A DNA stretch of 41,687 bases from Dehalococcoidia bacterium. Its GTDB lineage: Bacteria > Chloroflexota > Dehalococcoidia > GIF9 > UBA5629. The notes under the pieces were generated by a model. That model did not search any database. It saw only the letters and a program-made list of their open reading frames with translations, and was not told where the DNA came from. The translations under genes were made by a program, and so were the position numbers. Below, piece after piece: positions 31,251 to 39,380 of the stretch. Every line of letters begins with the position of its first letter. Position 1 is the stretch's first letter. The DNA lies in NCBI GenBank assembly GCA_011170325.1, contig DUEX01000001.1, positions 64,373 through 106,059 of the forward strand, read 5' to 3'.

Positions 31251-32009
31251 ATGGCAAAGCCTAGTGTTTTGTGTGAAAAGAGGGGAGCTAGTGTCTATAT
31301 CACCTTGAATTGTCCGGAGAGTGGAAATGCCATAGGTAAGGCAATGGCAGCCGAGTTAGGCAACATATGGGCAGATTTTAATAGCGATAATGATGCCCGA
31401 GTAGCTGTGCTCGGTGCTAATGGCAAGCACTTCTGCGCGGGGATCAACGTTAAAGAATTGGTGGCTGGCTGGCATGGAGAAGGGATTACTTTGGCTTACC
31501 CAGGGCTCGGCGTCGAGGTTGAGAAACCGATTATCGCTGCTATCAATGGCTATTGTGGAGGCGCAGGCCTAGTGTTAGCAATGCAATGCGATATAAGACT
31601 TGCCAGTCAGAATACCCAATTTGTCTATCCCGAGTCAATGGTTGGTATCTCACTTGGGGTGGGTGCCGACCTTACCAAGTACATGCCAATGGGAATAGCT
31701 ATGGAAGTTCTCCTCACAGGGCAGCCAATTAGTGCTCAGAGAGCATATGAAATAGGCTTCGTGAGCAGAGTAACCTCTGATGGAGAGGTTATGGCAGAGG
31801 CAAGTAAAATGGCAGAAGTAATTAGCCAGAATGCACCACTTGTGCTGAAATTACTTAAGACACTAGCATATAAAGATACTTATTCTGCCCACCGTCAAGG
31901 GGAAATCGTGCGATACCGGTTGCTTGATCCTATCATCAACAGCGAAGATGCCCGTGAGGGGATAACTGCTTTTACAGAAAAGAGAAAGCCACGGTTTAAA
32001 GGACGGTAG
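31251..32009 (+). CDS. Enoyl-CoA hydratase/isomerase family protein
   Basis: VYITLNCPESGNAIGKAMAAELGNIW; GANGKHFCAGINVKEL; KPIIAAINGYCGGAGLVLAMQCDIRLAS. Confidence 0.92.
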   Translation: MAKPSVLCEKRGASVYITLNCPESGNAIGKAMAAELGNIWADFNSDNDARVAVLGANGKHFCAGINVKELVAGWHGEGITLAYPGLGVEVEKPIIAAINGYCGGAGLVLAMQCDIRLASQNTQFVYPESMVGISLGVGADLTKYMPMGIAMEVLLTGQPISAQRAYEIGFVSRVTSDGEVMAEASKMAEVISQNAPLVLKLLKTLAYKDTYSAHRQGEIVRYRLLDPIINSEDAREGITAFTEKRKPRFKGR

Positions 32010-32113
32010 GGAGCTCAGATTACACACTTCTTTTACCCCTACCGGTTGTAATCCCTTTAGCAGCATCACCTCTGGAACTCACGGATTCGGGGCACATTTG
32101 TTGCCTACCAAAG

Positions 32114-32527
32114 TCAGTCATTCTGAGCCGGCTTAAACTTGGGCAAGCTGAATTCCTCAGTAACGTCCTCCCATGCCACCTTCACAGGCATATCGCACCG
32201 CACCTCATCAGAGCTACAGCCAACTATATTAGTAAGTATGTGTGGCCCCTCCTCTAATTCCACGATTGCAGTTATGTAAGGGAGATCATTCTCAAAAGCC
32301 TTGTGGTAGGCGTAATGGTACACAACAAAAGTATACACCTTCCCTTCACCACTGGCCACCATCCACTCCACTTCAGATGAGTAGCACCGTGGGCAAATTA
32401 TGGACGGTGGCCAGCGCACATGACCGCAATCCCGACACTTCTGGAAGCGCAACTGGTGCTCCTTGCAACCATCCCAAAAAGGCCTAGTATCCGCGTTTGG
32501 CTGAGGCAAAGGCTTCTCATATGCCAT
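32114..32527 (-). CDS. DUF35 Zn-ribbon/OB-fold acyl-CoA-binding protein
   Basis: TRPFWDGCKEHQLRFQKCRDCGHVRWPPSIICPRCYSSEVEWMVASGEGKVYTFVVYH. Confidence 0.9.
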   Translation of the reverse strand: MAYEKPLPQPNADTRPFWDGCKEHQLRFQKCRDCGHVRWPPSIICPRCYSSEVEWMVASGEGKVYTFVVYHYAYHKAFENDLPYITAIVELEEGPHILTNIVGCSSDEVRCDMPVKVAWEDVTEEFSLPKFKPAQND

Positions 32528-32534
32528 TTTGAAA

Positions 32535-33689
32535 CTAAAACCTCCTCAATATGGTGCAGGAATGAGTCTGCAACGTAGCACCATTGTCGCTGCACAGGAT
32601 TATCTCAGGCTCTTTGGTATTAGTCTTAGCCCCTAGCTGCCTATCCCCGCAGCGGCCCATCAGTTGCATAGCTGCCTCAGTTAGTGGCGTGAGGCCCATA
32701 AAATAGGCCTCAGAAAGAAGCCCTCCGGAGGTGTTAACAGGCAACCTTCCTCCAGGTGTGATTGTCCCATATTTGAACCAGTCCTGGCCCTCGCCAAGTC
32801 CGAAGAAGCCATAGTCCTGCAGGGTGACCTCTACCGTATAGGTGAAACAATCGTAGATCTCGCAGGCATCGATATCCTCGAGGTTTATCCCTGCCATCTT
32901 TAACGCCATTTCGCCAGCTATCTTAGCACCAGTGGGCCCTGCCATATAGGTCGATTGATCAATATAAGACGATGGATTATGCTGACCGATCCCAATAATG
33001 ACCGCAGGCTGGTGACTCAAATCCCGGGCTCGCTCGACAGACGTTACAATATAGGCTCTCCCACCATCGCTGACTAAACAGCAGTCGGAAACCCTAAAGG
33101 GCTCCACCACCCACTTAGAGCTGTAATAGTTCTCAAAAGTCAGTGGTCGATCACGCATCATAGCCAGTGGGTTCAGGCTAGCCCATTGGCGCTGCCCAAC
33201 CGCTATCATTTTCCAGGTTTCAGGCCCGGTATGGAAGGTATGCATAGCCCGTCGTGCTGCCATGGCATAACTAGCAGGATACCCAAACTGTCCAAAAACA
33301 CTATTTTCAGGGTTTGTTTCATCAGGAATACGGTCACTTGACAGAGCATTGTCCGCATAAGCGACGACAACGTAGTTGCAAAGCCCAGCCTCAAGAACCC
33401 CAAGCGCATGGTGAAGCTGGGATCGGGCACAGTTAGCCTCTTGGCTTAGGTATTTGGGAGCTAATCCCAATTGCTGAGCCACGACATAGGGCGTCACCTC
33501 CCGCTCACCAGAGGCTGGCTGAAAGTGACGATAGCAGATTAGCCCATCGATGTCTTGTCTTCCCAGGCCAGCATCCTTAATTGCATTGGCGCACGCCTCT
33601 ACATAGAAGCTCAGGGCAGTTCTGCCAGGAACACGCCCCTGTGGCGTATAGCCCACCCCCACTATGGCATACTTATCTTTCAAACCCAT
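32535..33689 (-). CDS. Thiolase-fold protein (lipid-transfer/Ltp2-like, possibly aldolase)
   Basis: KYAIVGVGYTPQGRVPGRTALSFYVEACANAIKDAGL; EIYDCFTYTVEVTLQDYGFFG; NTSGGLLSEAYFMGLTPLTEAAMQLMG; directly upstream of the DUF35 partner. Confidence 0.85.
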   Translation of the reverse strand: MGLKDKYAIVGVGYTPQGRVPGRTALSFYVEACANAIKDAGLGRQDIDGLICYRHFQPASGEREVTPYVVAQQLGLAPKYLSQEANCARSQLHHALGVLEAGLCNYVVVAYADNALSSDRIPDETNPENSVFGQFGYPASYAMAARRAMHTFHTGPETWKMIAVGQRQWASLNPLAMMRDRPLTFENYYSSKWVVEPFRVSDCCLVSDGGRAYIVTSVERARDLSHQPAVIIGIGQHNPSSYIDQSTYMAGPTGAKIAGEMALKMAGINLEDIDACEIYDCFTYTVEVTLQDYGFFGLGEGQDWFKYGTITPGGRLPVNTSGGLLSEAYFMGLTPLTEAAMQLMGRCGDRQLGAKTNTKEPEIILCSDNGATLQTHSCTILRRF

Positions 33690-33808
33690 CGAGCTATTCT
33701 CCCTTCTCGTATCTCACACTAGCTCTCGAAAACAGACCGCTTCCCATCTAGTCTATTCCCTCGGCTATTGTAACCCTTTGAAGAGACAGCAGATATCCTG
33801 CAGCTATT

Positions 33809-33837
33809 ATATTACAATCCCTGTCTCTTTCCTGCAA
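33809..33837 (-). promoter_or_regulatory. Sigma-70-like promoter for the 33689-32114 operon
   Basis: Minus strand TTGCAG (33837-33832), 17-bp spacer, TAATAT (33814-33809). Confidence 0.5.
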
Positions 33838-33888
33838 GCTCTTGGGGGTGAGTAATTCCTTTGCAAAACAGAGGAATTTTCTCCCTGA

Positions 33889-34101
33889 GCACAACTCCAA
33901 ACCTCCACCGACACCGCCCATTTTACGCTGACGGTTCTCTGGCCGCTTGCCAAAGACGAAGACAAGATAGTAGAGCTATGTGAGACCACTGGTATCAATT
34001 CCAAGGAACTAGACAGGATGCTGTATAATTACTACTATAAGGTGTGCCAAGAAGGTAAAGGACACCGATTATTTCCAGTGCTCACTTGCTCAGTTTTGTA
34101 A
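33889..34101 (+). pseudogene. Start-less open stretch, possible gene remnant
   Basis: Frame between stops reads ..DTAHFTLTVLWPLAKDEDKIVELCETTGINSKELDRMLYNYYYKVCQEGKGHRLFPVLTCSVL*; no good start codon near its 5' end. Confidence 0.3.
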
Positions 34102-34152
34102 GTATAGAAGTGGTCATAACTAGCCCAGTCAGGCGGATTTAGGAGGGCAAGA

Positions 34153-34845
34153 ATGGCTATAGAGTGGCAAGCTATAATAGCTCCTGCTGCCGTTGTGTCG
34201 GCGTCGGTTGCTATCGGGGCTTTGGCATACGCAATTAGGAATGCCAGAAAACAAGCAAAGAAGCTCGCTGCTCAAACAGAGACTCTGTCTGTCCAGACTG
34301 AGCTTCTACGGAAGCAATTACTTGGCGAGGTCTACGATGAAGCCAGAGTAAAGCATTTGCAGTTCCTTTTGCCAGCGAAGCGTCAACGTGAGATTGAGGG
34401 CTTTAAGCAAAAAGATGAAGAGGAAACCTCATCAGGTAAATATATTGCCATACCCGTGGGTTCGGAACGAGAGCTGCATATATGTTGGGAAATGGCCGAA
34501 ACTCAAACTTTGAGAGGCTATAGGGTAAGATTTGAAGGCAACTATAGAAGTAAGCCCGAAATATTGGGGGTAGAGCATGCTTTCACTAAGAAAATTTTTG
34601 AAGCATACGGCAGCGATGAGTATATTGATTGGAACGGAGATTTTCACCGAGAATATGCACGTCAGCTAAGATGTCCCAAGGGCTCATACCATTACGTCAC
34701 ACTCAGAGTTAGAGGGGTGGTAGAGGGTAGGTATTCTCTGCACGTCCGGGTGAGAGTGGATGAAGCACCAAAGCCTTTTGAAGGCAAACTAGCGGTAGAT
34801 TGCCTTACCAAACCTAATGACTGGGCAAAACAGCATTGGTGTTGA
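34153..34845 (+). CDS. Unknown protein: N-terminal TM helix, short coiled coil, C-terminal beta-rich domain
   Basis: MAIEWQAIIAPAAVVSASVAIGALAYAIRNARKQAKKLAAQTETLSVQTELLRKQLLGE...; SD aggaggg just upstream of the ATG. Confidence 0.75.
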   Translation: MAIEWQAIIAPAAVVSASVAIGALAYAIRNARKQAKKLAAQTETLSVQTELLRKQLLGEVYDEARVKHLQFLLPAKRQREIEGFKQKDEEETSSGKYIAIPVGSERELHICWEMAETQTLRGYRVRFEGNYRSKPEILGVEHAFTKKIFEAYGSDEYIDWNGDFHREYARQLRCPKGSYHYVTLRVRGVVEGRYSLHVRVRVDEAPKPFEGKLAVDCLTKPNDWAKQHWC

Positions 34846-34914
34846 CAAATAAGGTGCCGCTCAGAAGCTAGGTTAACAAGCCGAAGCTAGAAGCAAACTC
34901 AGATTAAGGATAGG

Positions 34915-36732
34915 CTATCTCAAGCCCACTACCTTGTAAACAACAACTGGCTCTGCTTTACCCTTAAACGACCGAGGTTCCAGCTCCTCAACCTCTACAT
35001 CGTCCATTACCTGACGGTAAGTGTCATGTCCAATCCAGACTTCACCACCGGTCGTAGCACCACAAATACGAGAGGCTAGGTTAACCGCATCGCCAATAAC
35101 CGTATATTCAGCACGCCCCGATGAGCCCATATTACCAGCTACTGCCTCACCAGTATTAATACCAATGCCAAATTGCACCCGAGGCAGTGAATCATCCGTC
35201 CGTTGCCTCTCCATAATATCCTGCTGAGCTTCCCACGCCGCTTTCACTGCTAACCTAGCATGGTCTTGCTGAAATTGTGGAGCATTCCACACTGCCATCA
35301 CATTATCGCCAGCGAATTTATTGACCATACCATCGTTATCGAGAATTCGTTGTATTATGATTGACAGGTAATCGTTAAGCATATCGACGATATCCTCAGG
35401 AGACATCTGCTCGCTCATCTGAGTAAAGCCACGGATATCAGCAAAGAACACCGAAACCGTTCTTTTCTCGCCGCCAAGCTCTAGCCTGCCGACATCAGCC
35501 AGCTCAAGGATTTCCGTTGCCACCTGGGGTGAAACATACCTGCCAAAGAGGTCCTTAATGAGCCGCTTATCAGATTGCTCAGCGACTACCATACAGAGGA
35601 CACTAGTAACATAAGCTAAGGGCAATAGCATCACAGGATGAAGAACGTTCAGAATATAGCCGGTATCGAAGGCGAGGAAAACAGACACCAAGTAGCCGGC
35701 AAGCAATCCTGCCACCAACACCCCTCCCCACTTCAGTTTCAGGCGAGGCAAGGCAAGTCCAGTAATTGCCACCAGAAGCAACATGACCATTAAAGTAACT
35801 CTCCAGTCAGTATCCATCAAAAATCGTTGCCTGAGAATTGTATCCATAGCGTTAGCATGTATCCACACTCCAGACAACTTGCTGGCTGAAACAGGAGTTA
35901 ACCAAGTATCCAGCTCACCAGTAGCTATCATCCCAACAAGCACAATCTTGTGCTCAACCACCAATGGGTCGAAACTGCCAGCGATAACATCACCGTAGGA
36001 AAGGGCAGCATAGCTCTCAGCAACATCGGTGAAGTTTATCCTGAGTCTGCTAGAAGCGTCTACCGGAATATCGCGCTCAAGTAAGTGGACTTTGCCGTCT
36101 TGTAATAGATATTCCTGGGGAAGCGGCTTGGGAAATAAGGCATGAAGCACTGCCAAGGTAAAAGCAGGATAAGTTTGTCCTGAACTATCCTTGACTAACA
36201 GAGGCAGCCGCCGCACCACACCATCACCGTCGGAAACTACATTGGCATGGCCCAGGCTGAGACAAGCTTGCCCCAAGGGGGCCGTTGGCAATAAGAAATG
36301 CCTAAACGTAACCTCAGACCGAGCTGAGGGCAAGGGTTCAACACCGACCACTGGCAAGACAACATTCCCAGCTCTCTCTATCGCCTGCGCCAAAACTAGG
36401 TCATCACTTGAGGTATCAGCGAACAGAATGTCAAGCCCGATTACCCTGGCACCAGCCTGGCTCAAGTTATTAATAGCTTGAGCGTGGAGGCTTCGTTGCC
36501 ATTCTGACCACCTGCCATAGGTTTCAAGACTAGCATCGTCAATGCCCACTATAACAATATTAGGCGAAGGCGGTTCAGGCACAAAAAGCTGGTCGGATAA
36601 CCAAGAGCCAATGCTAGTAAAAGGCTGAACCAGGATAGCAAGCAAGGTAAACAGGCATCCCACCGCTATCACTATGCCGATGTGAGCCAATCGGCGAGAT
36701 TGACGCTTGCTCCTTTTACTCAAAAACGGCAT
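34915..36732 (-). CDS. CHASE2-domain class III adenylate/guanylate cyclase
   Basis: PSPNIVIVGIDDASLETYGRWSEWQRSLHAQAINNLSQAGARVIGLDILFAD (CHASE2); TM segments; RTVSVFFADIRGFTQMSEQM, VNKFAGDNVMAVWNAP, RAEYTVIGDAVNLASRICG (cyclase). Confidence 0.94.
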   Translation of the reverse strand: MPFLSKRSKRQSRRLAHIGIVIAVGCLFTLLAILVQPFTSIGSWLSDQLFVPEPPSPNIVIVGIDDASLETYGRWSEWQRSLHAQAINNLSQAGARVIGLDILFADTSSDDLVLAQAIERAGNVVLPVVGVEPLPSARSEVTFRHFLLPTAPLGQACLSLGHANVVSDGDGVVRRLPLLVKDSSGQTYPAFTLAVLHALFPKPLPQEYLLQDGKVHLLERDIPVDASSRLRINFTDVAESYAALSYGDVIAGSFDPLVVEHKIVLVGMIATGELDTWLTPVSASKLSGVWIHANAMDTILRQRFLMDTDWRVTLMVMLLLVAITGLALPRLKLKWGGVLVAGLLAGYLVSVFLAFDTGYILNVLHPVMLLPLAYVTSVLCMVVAEQSDKRLIKDLFGRYVSPQVATEILELADVGRLELGGEKRTVSVFFADIRGFTQMSEQMSPEDIVDMLNDYLSIIIQRILDNDGMVNKFAGDNVMAVWNAPQFQQDHARLAVKAAWEAQQDIMERQRTDDSLPRVQFGIGINTGEAVAGNMGSSGRAEYTVIGDAVNLASRICGATTGGEVWIGHDTYRQVMDDVEVEELEPRSFKGKAEPVVVYKVVGLR

Positions 36733-36785
36733 AGAAGTAACTTTGCCACAGGCAGAGCACAGAGGATATTAGCAGTAAGTAATTC

Positions 36786-36950
36786 TTACCTGCCTAAGCC
36801 CAGGCGTCTGGCTGGAATCACTAATGACCAGGTAAACCCTATATTTGATATAGCAGTTGTCGTTCGGTTATCACCATTAGTAGCTATCTGTAATCTCAAC
36901 TCGGTCACCCTAGGAGATACATCATTACTATCTTTAGCCCCATAAATCAT
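36786..36950 (-). CDS. 54-aa small ORF overlapping the stop of the FecR-domain gene (ATGA overlap)
   Basis: Manual reading: MIYGAKDSNDVSPRVTELRLQIATNGDNRTTTAISNIGFTWSLVIPARRLGLGR*. Below ORF-track cut-off; lies between the FecR-like and CHASE2 cyclase genes on the same strand. Confidence 0.45.
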   Translation of the reverse strand: MIYGAKDSNDVSPRVTELRLQIATNGDNRTTTAISNIGFTWSLVIPARRLGLGR

Positions 36951-37711
36951 GGTCGAATCTTACCACCCCCACTCTGCCCACTACTCGCCCCACCTACATC
37001 ACCCGGGTCAGCTCCTTGTACTGTCTCTGGCAGTGAACTCGCAGCACTGGGTTCCTGACCAAATACGATGATGCTTTGCTGACCTTCAAGTATCAATACC
37101 TCTACCCCCTGGGCAATTGCCCACCACTGATCTTTCACAGCAAATATTGTCGTATTGCCATACTTATCTACGTTCACATCCCCTACACTACCCCTGACCA
37201 CAGCAGCACCAGCAGGAGTTTCAATCTCATATCGGGAAGCAGGATCAATAAGCTTCTCTACCCGGCTCCTAGTCTTGCCTATCTGCTGCCACAGCCTAAT
37301 GGTCGTAGAACCCTTGTCAGTAATACTCAACTCAGTAACGCCAATTTCAGTACCTTCTTTCAAATATATAGTGCTACCTTCAAAGAAGGTAATTAAAGCA
37401 TTGGAACCGACACCGGTCTTGATGCGGTCACCTGGCTCAAGCATCGCTCCAGGCAACAGCGGCCACCAAATAGTATCACCCGCTTTCATTACCAAGACTT
37501 CTCCCGTGGTTATGGACAATATGGTTAGTTCACTAGGAGGTGACGATTTGGATGGCGATGGAGATGGTGATGGTGTTGAAGGTGCAGGTGACGGGGTGGA
37601 TGGTGATGGAGATGGTGAGGGAGTGGATGGTGCAGGTGACATTGGTGCTGGCTGTCCCCCGCAGCCGATTGCACCAGCCACTAGTAAGAAAACCAGAAAT
37701 AGAATTAGCAT
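36947..37711 (-). CDS. FecR-domain lipoprotein with Pro/Ser/Thr-rich linker
   Basis: MLILFLVFLLVAGAIGCGGQ (lipoprotein signal), PSTPSPSPSPSTPSPAPSTPSPSPSPSKSSP linker, FecR-like GEVLVMKAGDTIWWPLLPGAMLEPGDRIKTGVGSNALITFFEGSTIYLKEGTEIGVTEL. Confidence 0.88.
   Translation of the reverse strand: MLILFLVFLLVAGAIGCGGQPAPMSPAPSTPSPSPSPSTPSPAPSTPSPSPSPSKSSPPSELTILSITTGEVLVMKAGDTIWWPLLPGAMLEPGDRIKTGVGSNALITFFEGSTIYLKEGTEIGVTELSITDKGSTTIRLWQQIGKTRSRVEKLIDPASRYEIETPAGAAVVRGSVGDVNVDKYGNTTIFAVKDQWWAIAQGVEVLILEGQQSIIVFGQEPSAASSLPETVQGADPGDVGGASSGQSGGGKIRP
37545..37640. repeat. Low-complexity GATGG/GGTGAT-rich repeat encoding the PSPSPST linker
   Basis: gatttggatggcgatggagatggtgatggtgttgaaggtgcaggtgacggggtggatggtgatggagatggtgagggagtggatggtgcaggtgac. 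Confidence 0.8.
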
Positions 37712-38266
37712 TGACCACCTAGAAAGAATAATTTGCCAACCCCCTTCGCACCCTTCGCTCTGCTTTCCTTGAATGATGTGGAACTAAATTCAATTATACC
37801 ACTCCCCCACATCCGGTCAATAGGCTTCGCTGAAAGAGTCTTAAGGCAGCACTGATTTGCTGTTGTGGACAGAACATTTCCAGTAGATGAACTCAAAGGG
37901 ATATGATGAAAAGGCATGAAAATGCGAAAGCTGACCGCCTATTCCTTTGAGCTAGAACCAATAACATTCCCCAACGAGGCATATTCATTACTAAACTAAT
38001 TAGGGTACTGCAATCGTTATTTGACAGAGGAGTTAGAAGTTCCCGATTTTATATCTGTGGTGGGCCAAAGCGTACAATAGACAGAACCTTCACTCTGGCC
38101 TTCAGCCTCGCTGAATAGCTGCCATTGATTGAAGTTTAGCAGCGGCTATAATGCAACATCTCAGGCATTTGTGAACTCGACCAAACAATCCGGACTCCTG
38201 TTACATCCATATTCCTGGCTCGATGTGAAAAGCGATAGTAACTTGGTCAAATCAAGATTTATGAAA

Positions 38267-38371
38267 TTATTTTCCTACGAAGACGAGTACCTTCTTGCCA
38301 GAACATGAAATAATTAGTTTGCCATTTTGAATCTGAAAAGTCTCTGTGCTCCCAAGCAGCTTTATATTCAT
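38267..38371 (-). CDS. 34-aa small ORF overlapping the stop of the coiled-coil gene (ATGA overlap)
   Basis: Manual reading: MNIKLLGSTETFQIQNGKLIISCSGKKVLVFVGK*. ATG at 38371-38369 overlaps TGA at 38370-38368. Confidence 0.4.
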   Translation of the reverse strand: MNIKLLGSTETFQIQNGKLIISCSGKKVLVFVGK

Positions 38372-39066
38372 TGGTTATTCACTTCAGGACCGCTCTCGGC
38401 GTCTTGAGCCTTCCCTGAAACTCTCTTATCTACAGCAACGACTCCATCCATAACTGCTGCCTTTAGTAACTCGGCCAGTTGCAAAGCACTATTTGCTATT
38501 TGCTCAACCTCTGTAATATGTTCATTCATATCTCGAGTACTTTCTTCAATAGCTTTCTCTCCAGCCTTACGAACCTCTGCTACTGCTTGCAAAGCACTTT
38601 TTTCAACTCTGGTAATGTGTTCATTCGCAGCACCGGCAGCCTCTTCGATAGCCTGCAAAGCATTTTGCTCGATTCCTGTCATGCGTTCATTTGCGGCCCT
38701 TATAGTCTCCTCAACCTTATCAATGCGTTCATTCGCAGCGCCGGCAGCCTCTTCGATAGCCTGCAAAGCATTTTGCTCAATTCCTGTCATGCGTTCATTT
38801 GCGGTCCTTATAGCCTTCTCTGCGACTTTACGGACTTCTGTTGCTGTTTGCAAAGAACTTCTTTCAACCTTAGCAATACGTTCATAGGCAACATTGGTAG
38901 CTTCTTTGATGGCTTTGTCTGCAGCTTCGCGGACATCTGCTGCCGCTTTTCTTGCGTCCTTGGCAGCCTCATTAGCTAACCTGGTACTATCCTCAATCTC
39001 ATCAAGGATTTCAGGAAGTGGCTTTGTCATAATTTTCCTTGGTTCAATATGGTTGGCCATTCTCAT
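38368..39066 (-). CDS. Coiled-coil repeat protein with N-terminal TKPLPEILDEIE motif (no TM)
   Basis: MTKPLPEILDEIEDSTRLANEAAKDARKAAADVREAADKAIKEATNVAYERIAKVERSS... with repeats NERMTGIEQNALQAIEEAAGAANER; SD GGAGGG at the start; promoter-like TATAAT at 39101-39096. Confidence 0.8.
   Translation of the reverse strand: MRMANHIEPRKIMTKPLPEILDEIEDSTRLANEAAKDARKAAADVREAADKAIKEATNVAYERIAKVERSSLQTATEVRKVAEKAIRTANERMTGIEQNALQAIEEAAGAANERIDKVEETIRAANERMTGIEQNALQAIEEAAGAANEHITRVEKSALQAVAEVRKAGEKAIEESTRDMNEHITEVEQIANSALQLAELLKAAVMDGVVAVDKRVSGKAQDAESGPEVNNQ
38620..38817 (-). repeat. 108-bp (36-codon) tandem duplication inside the coiled-coil gene
   Basis: ttcattcgcagc(a/g)ccggcagcctcttcgatagcctgcaaagcattttgctc(g/a)attcctgtcatgcgttcatttgcgg(c/t)ccttatag in two copies starting about 38620 and 38728; about 86 bp matched with 3 mismatches. 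Confidence 0.9.
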
Positions 39067-39095
39067 CACCCTCCGTTTGATCGTTCCATGCCTAC

Positions 39096-39190
39096 ATTAT
39101 ACAACCAATTTTAATTACAATTGTATCAGCAATATAGATCGAGTGTATTAAAAATCATCAAAGATTCATTGAGAGGTTGAATTGACAACC
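39096..39190. promoter_or_regulatory. Divergent control region between the two coiled-coil genes
   Basis: Minus-strand -10 TATAAT at 39101-39096 within an inverted repeat ATACAA-N16-TTGTAT (39099-39126); plus-strand TTGACA (39182-39187) inside GGTTG-N6-CAACC (39175-39190). Confidence 0.35.
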
Positions 39191-39380
39191 GAGTACCCTG
39201 CACCTATTGACATAGTCTCATCATAACCATTAGAATCAGCTACCTGTATACTAGATATAATGATAACAAATTTTATGTTGCGGTGGAATAAATAAAACTA
39301 TGGCATTGTAATCAATATGTATGCAGGGTGGATATTTACCTTTCTATGGCTATGGTGCTGTAAACAAAAGGAGGAGAAAG

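Noticed and set aside
37155-37772. 205-aa plus-strand ORF with GDGDGDG repeats
   Set aside because: Antisense to the FecR-domain lipoprotein; repeats are the reverse complement of the Pro/Ser linker.
38479-38979. 166-aa plus-strand ORF over the coiled-coil gene
   Set aside because: Antisense artefact of the repeat-rich coiled-coil gene; the minus frame carries the SD and the shared TKPLPEILDE motif.
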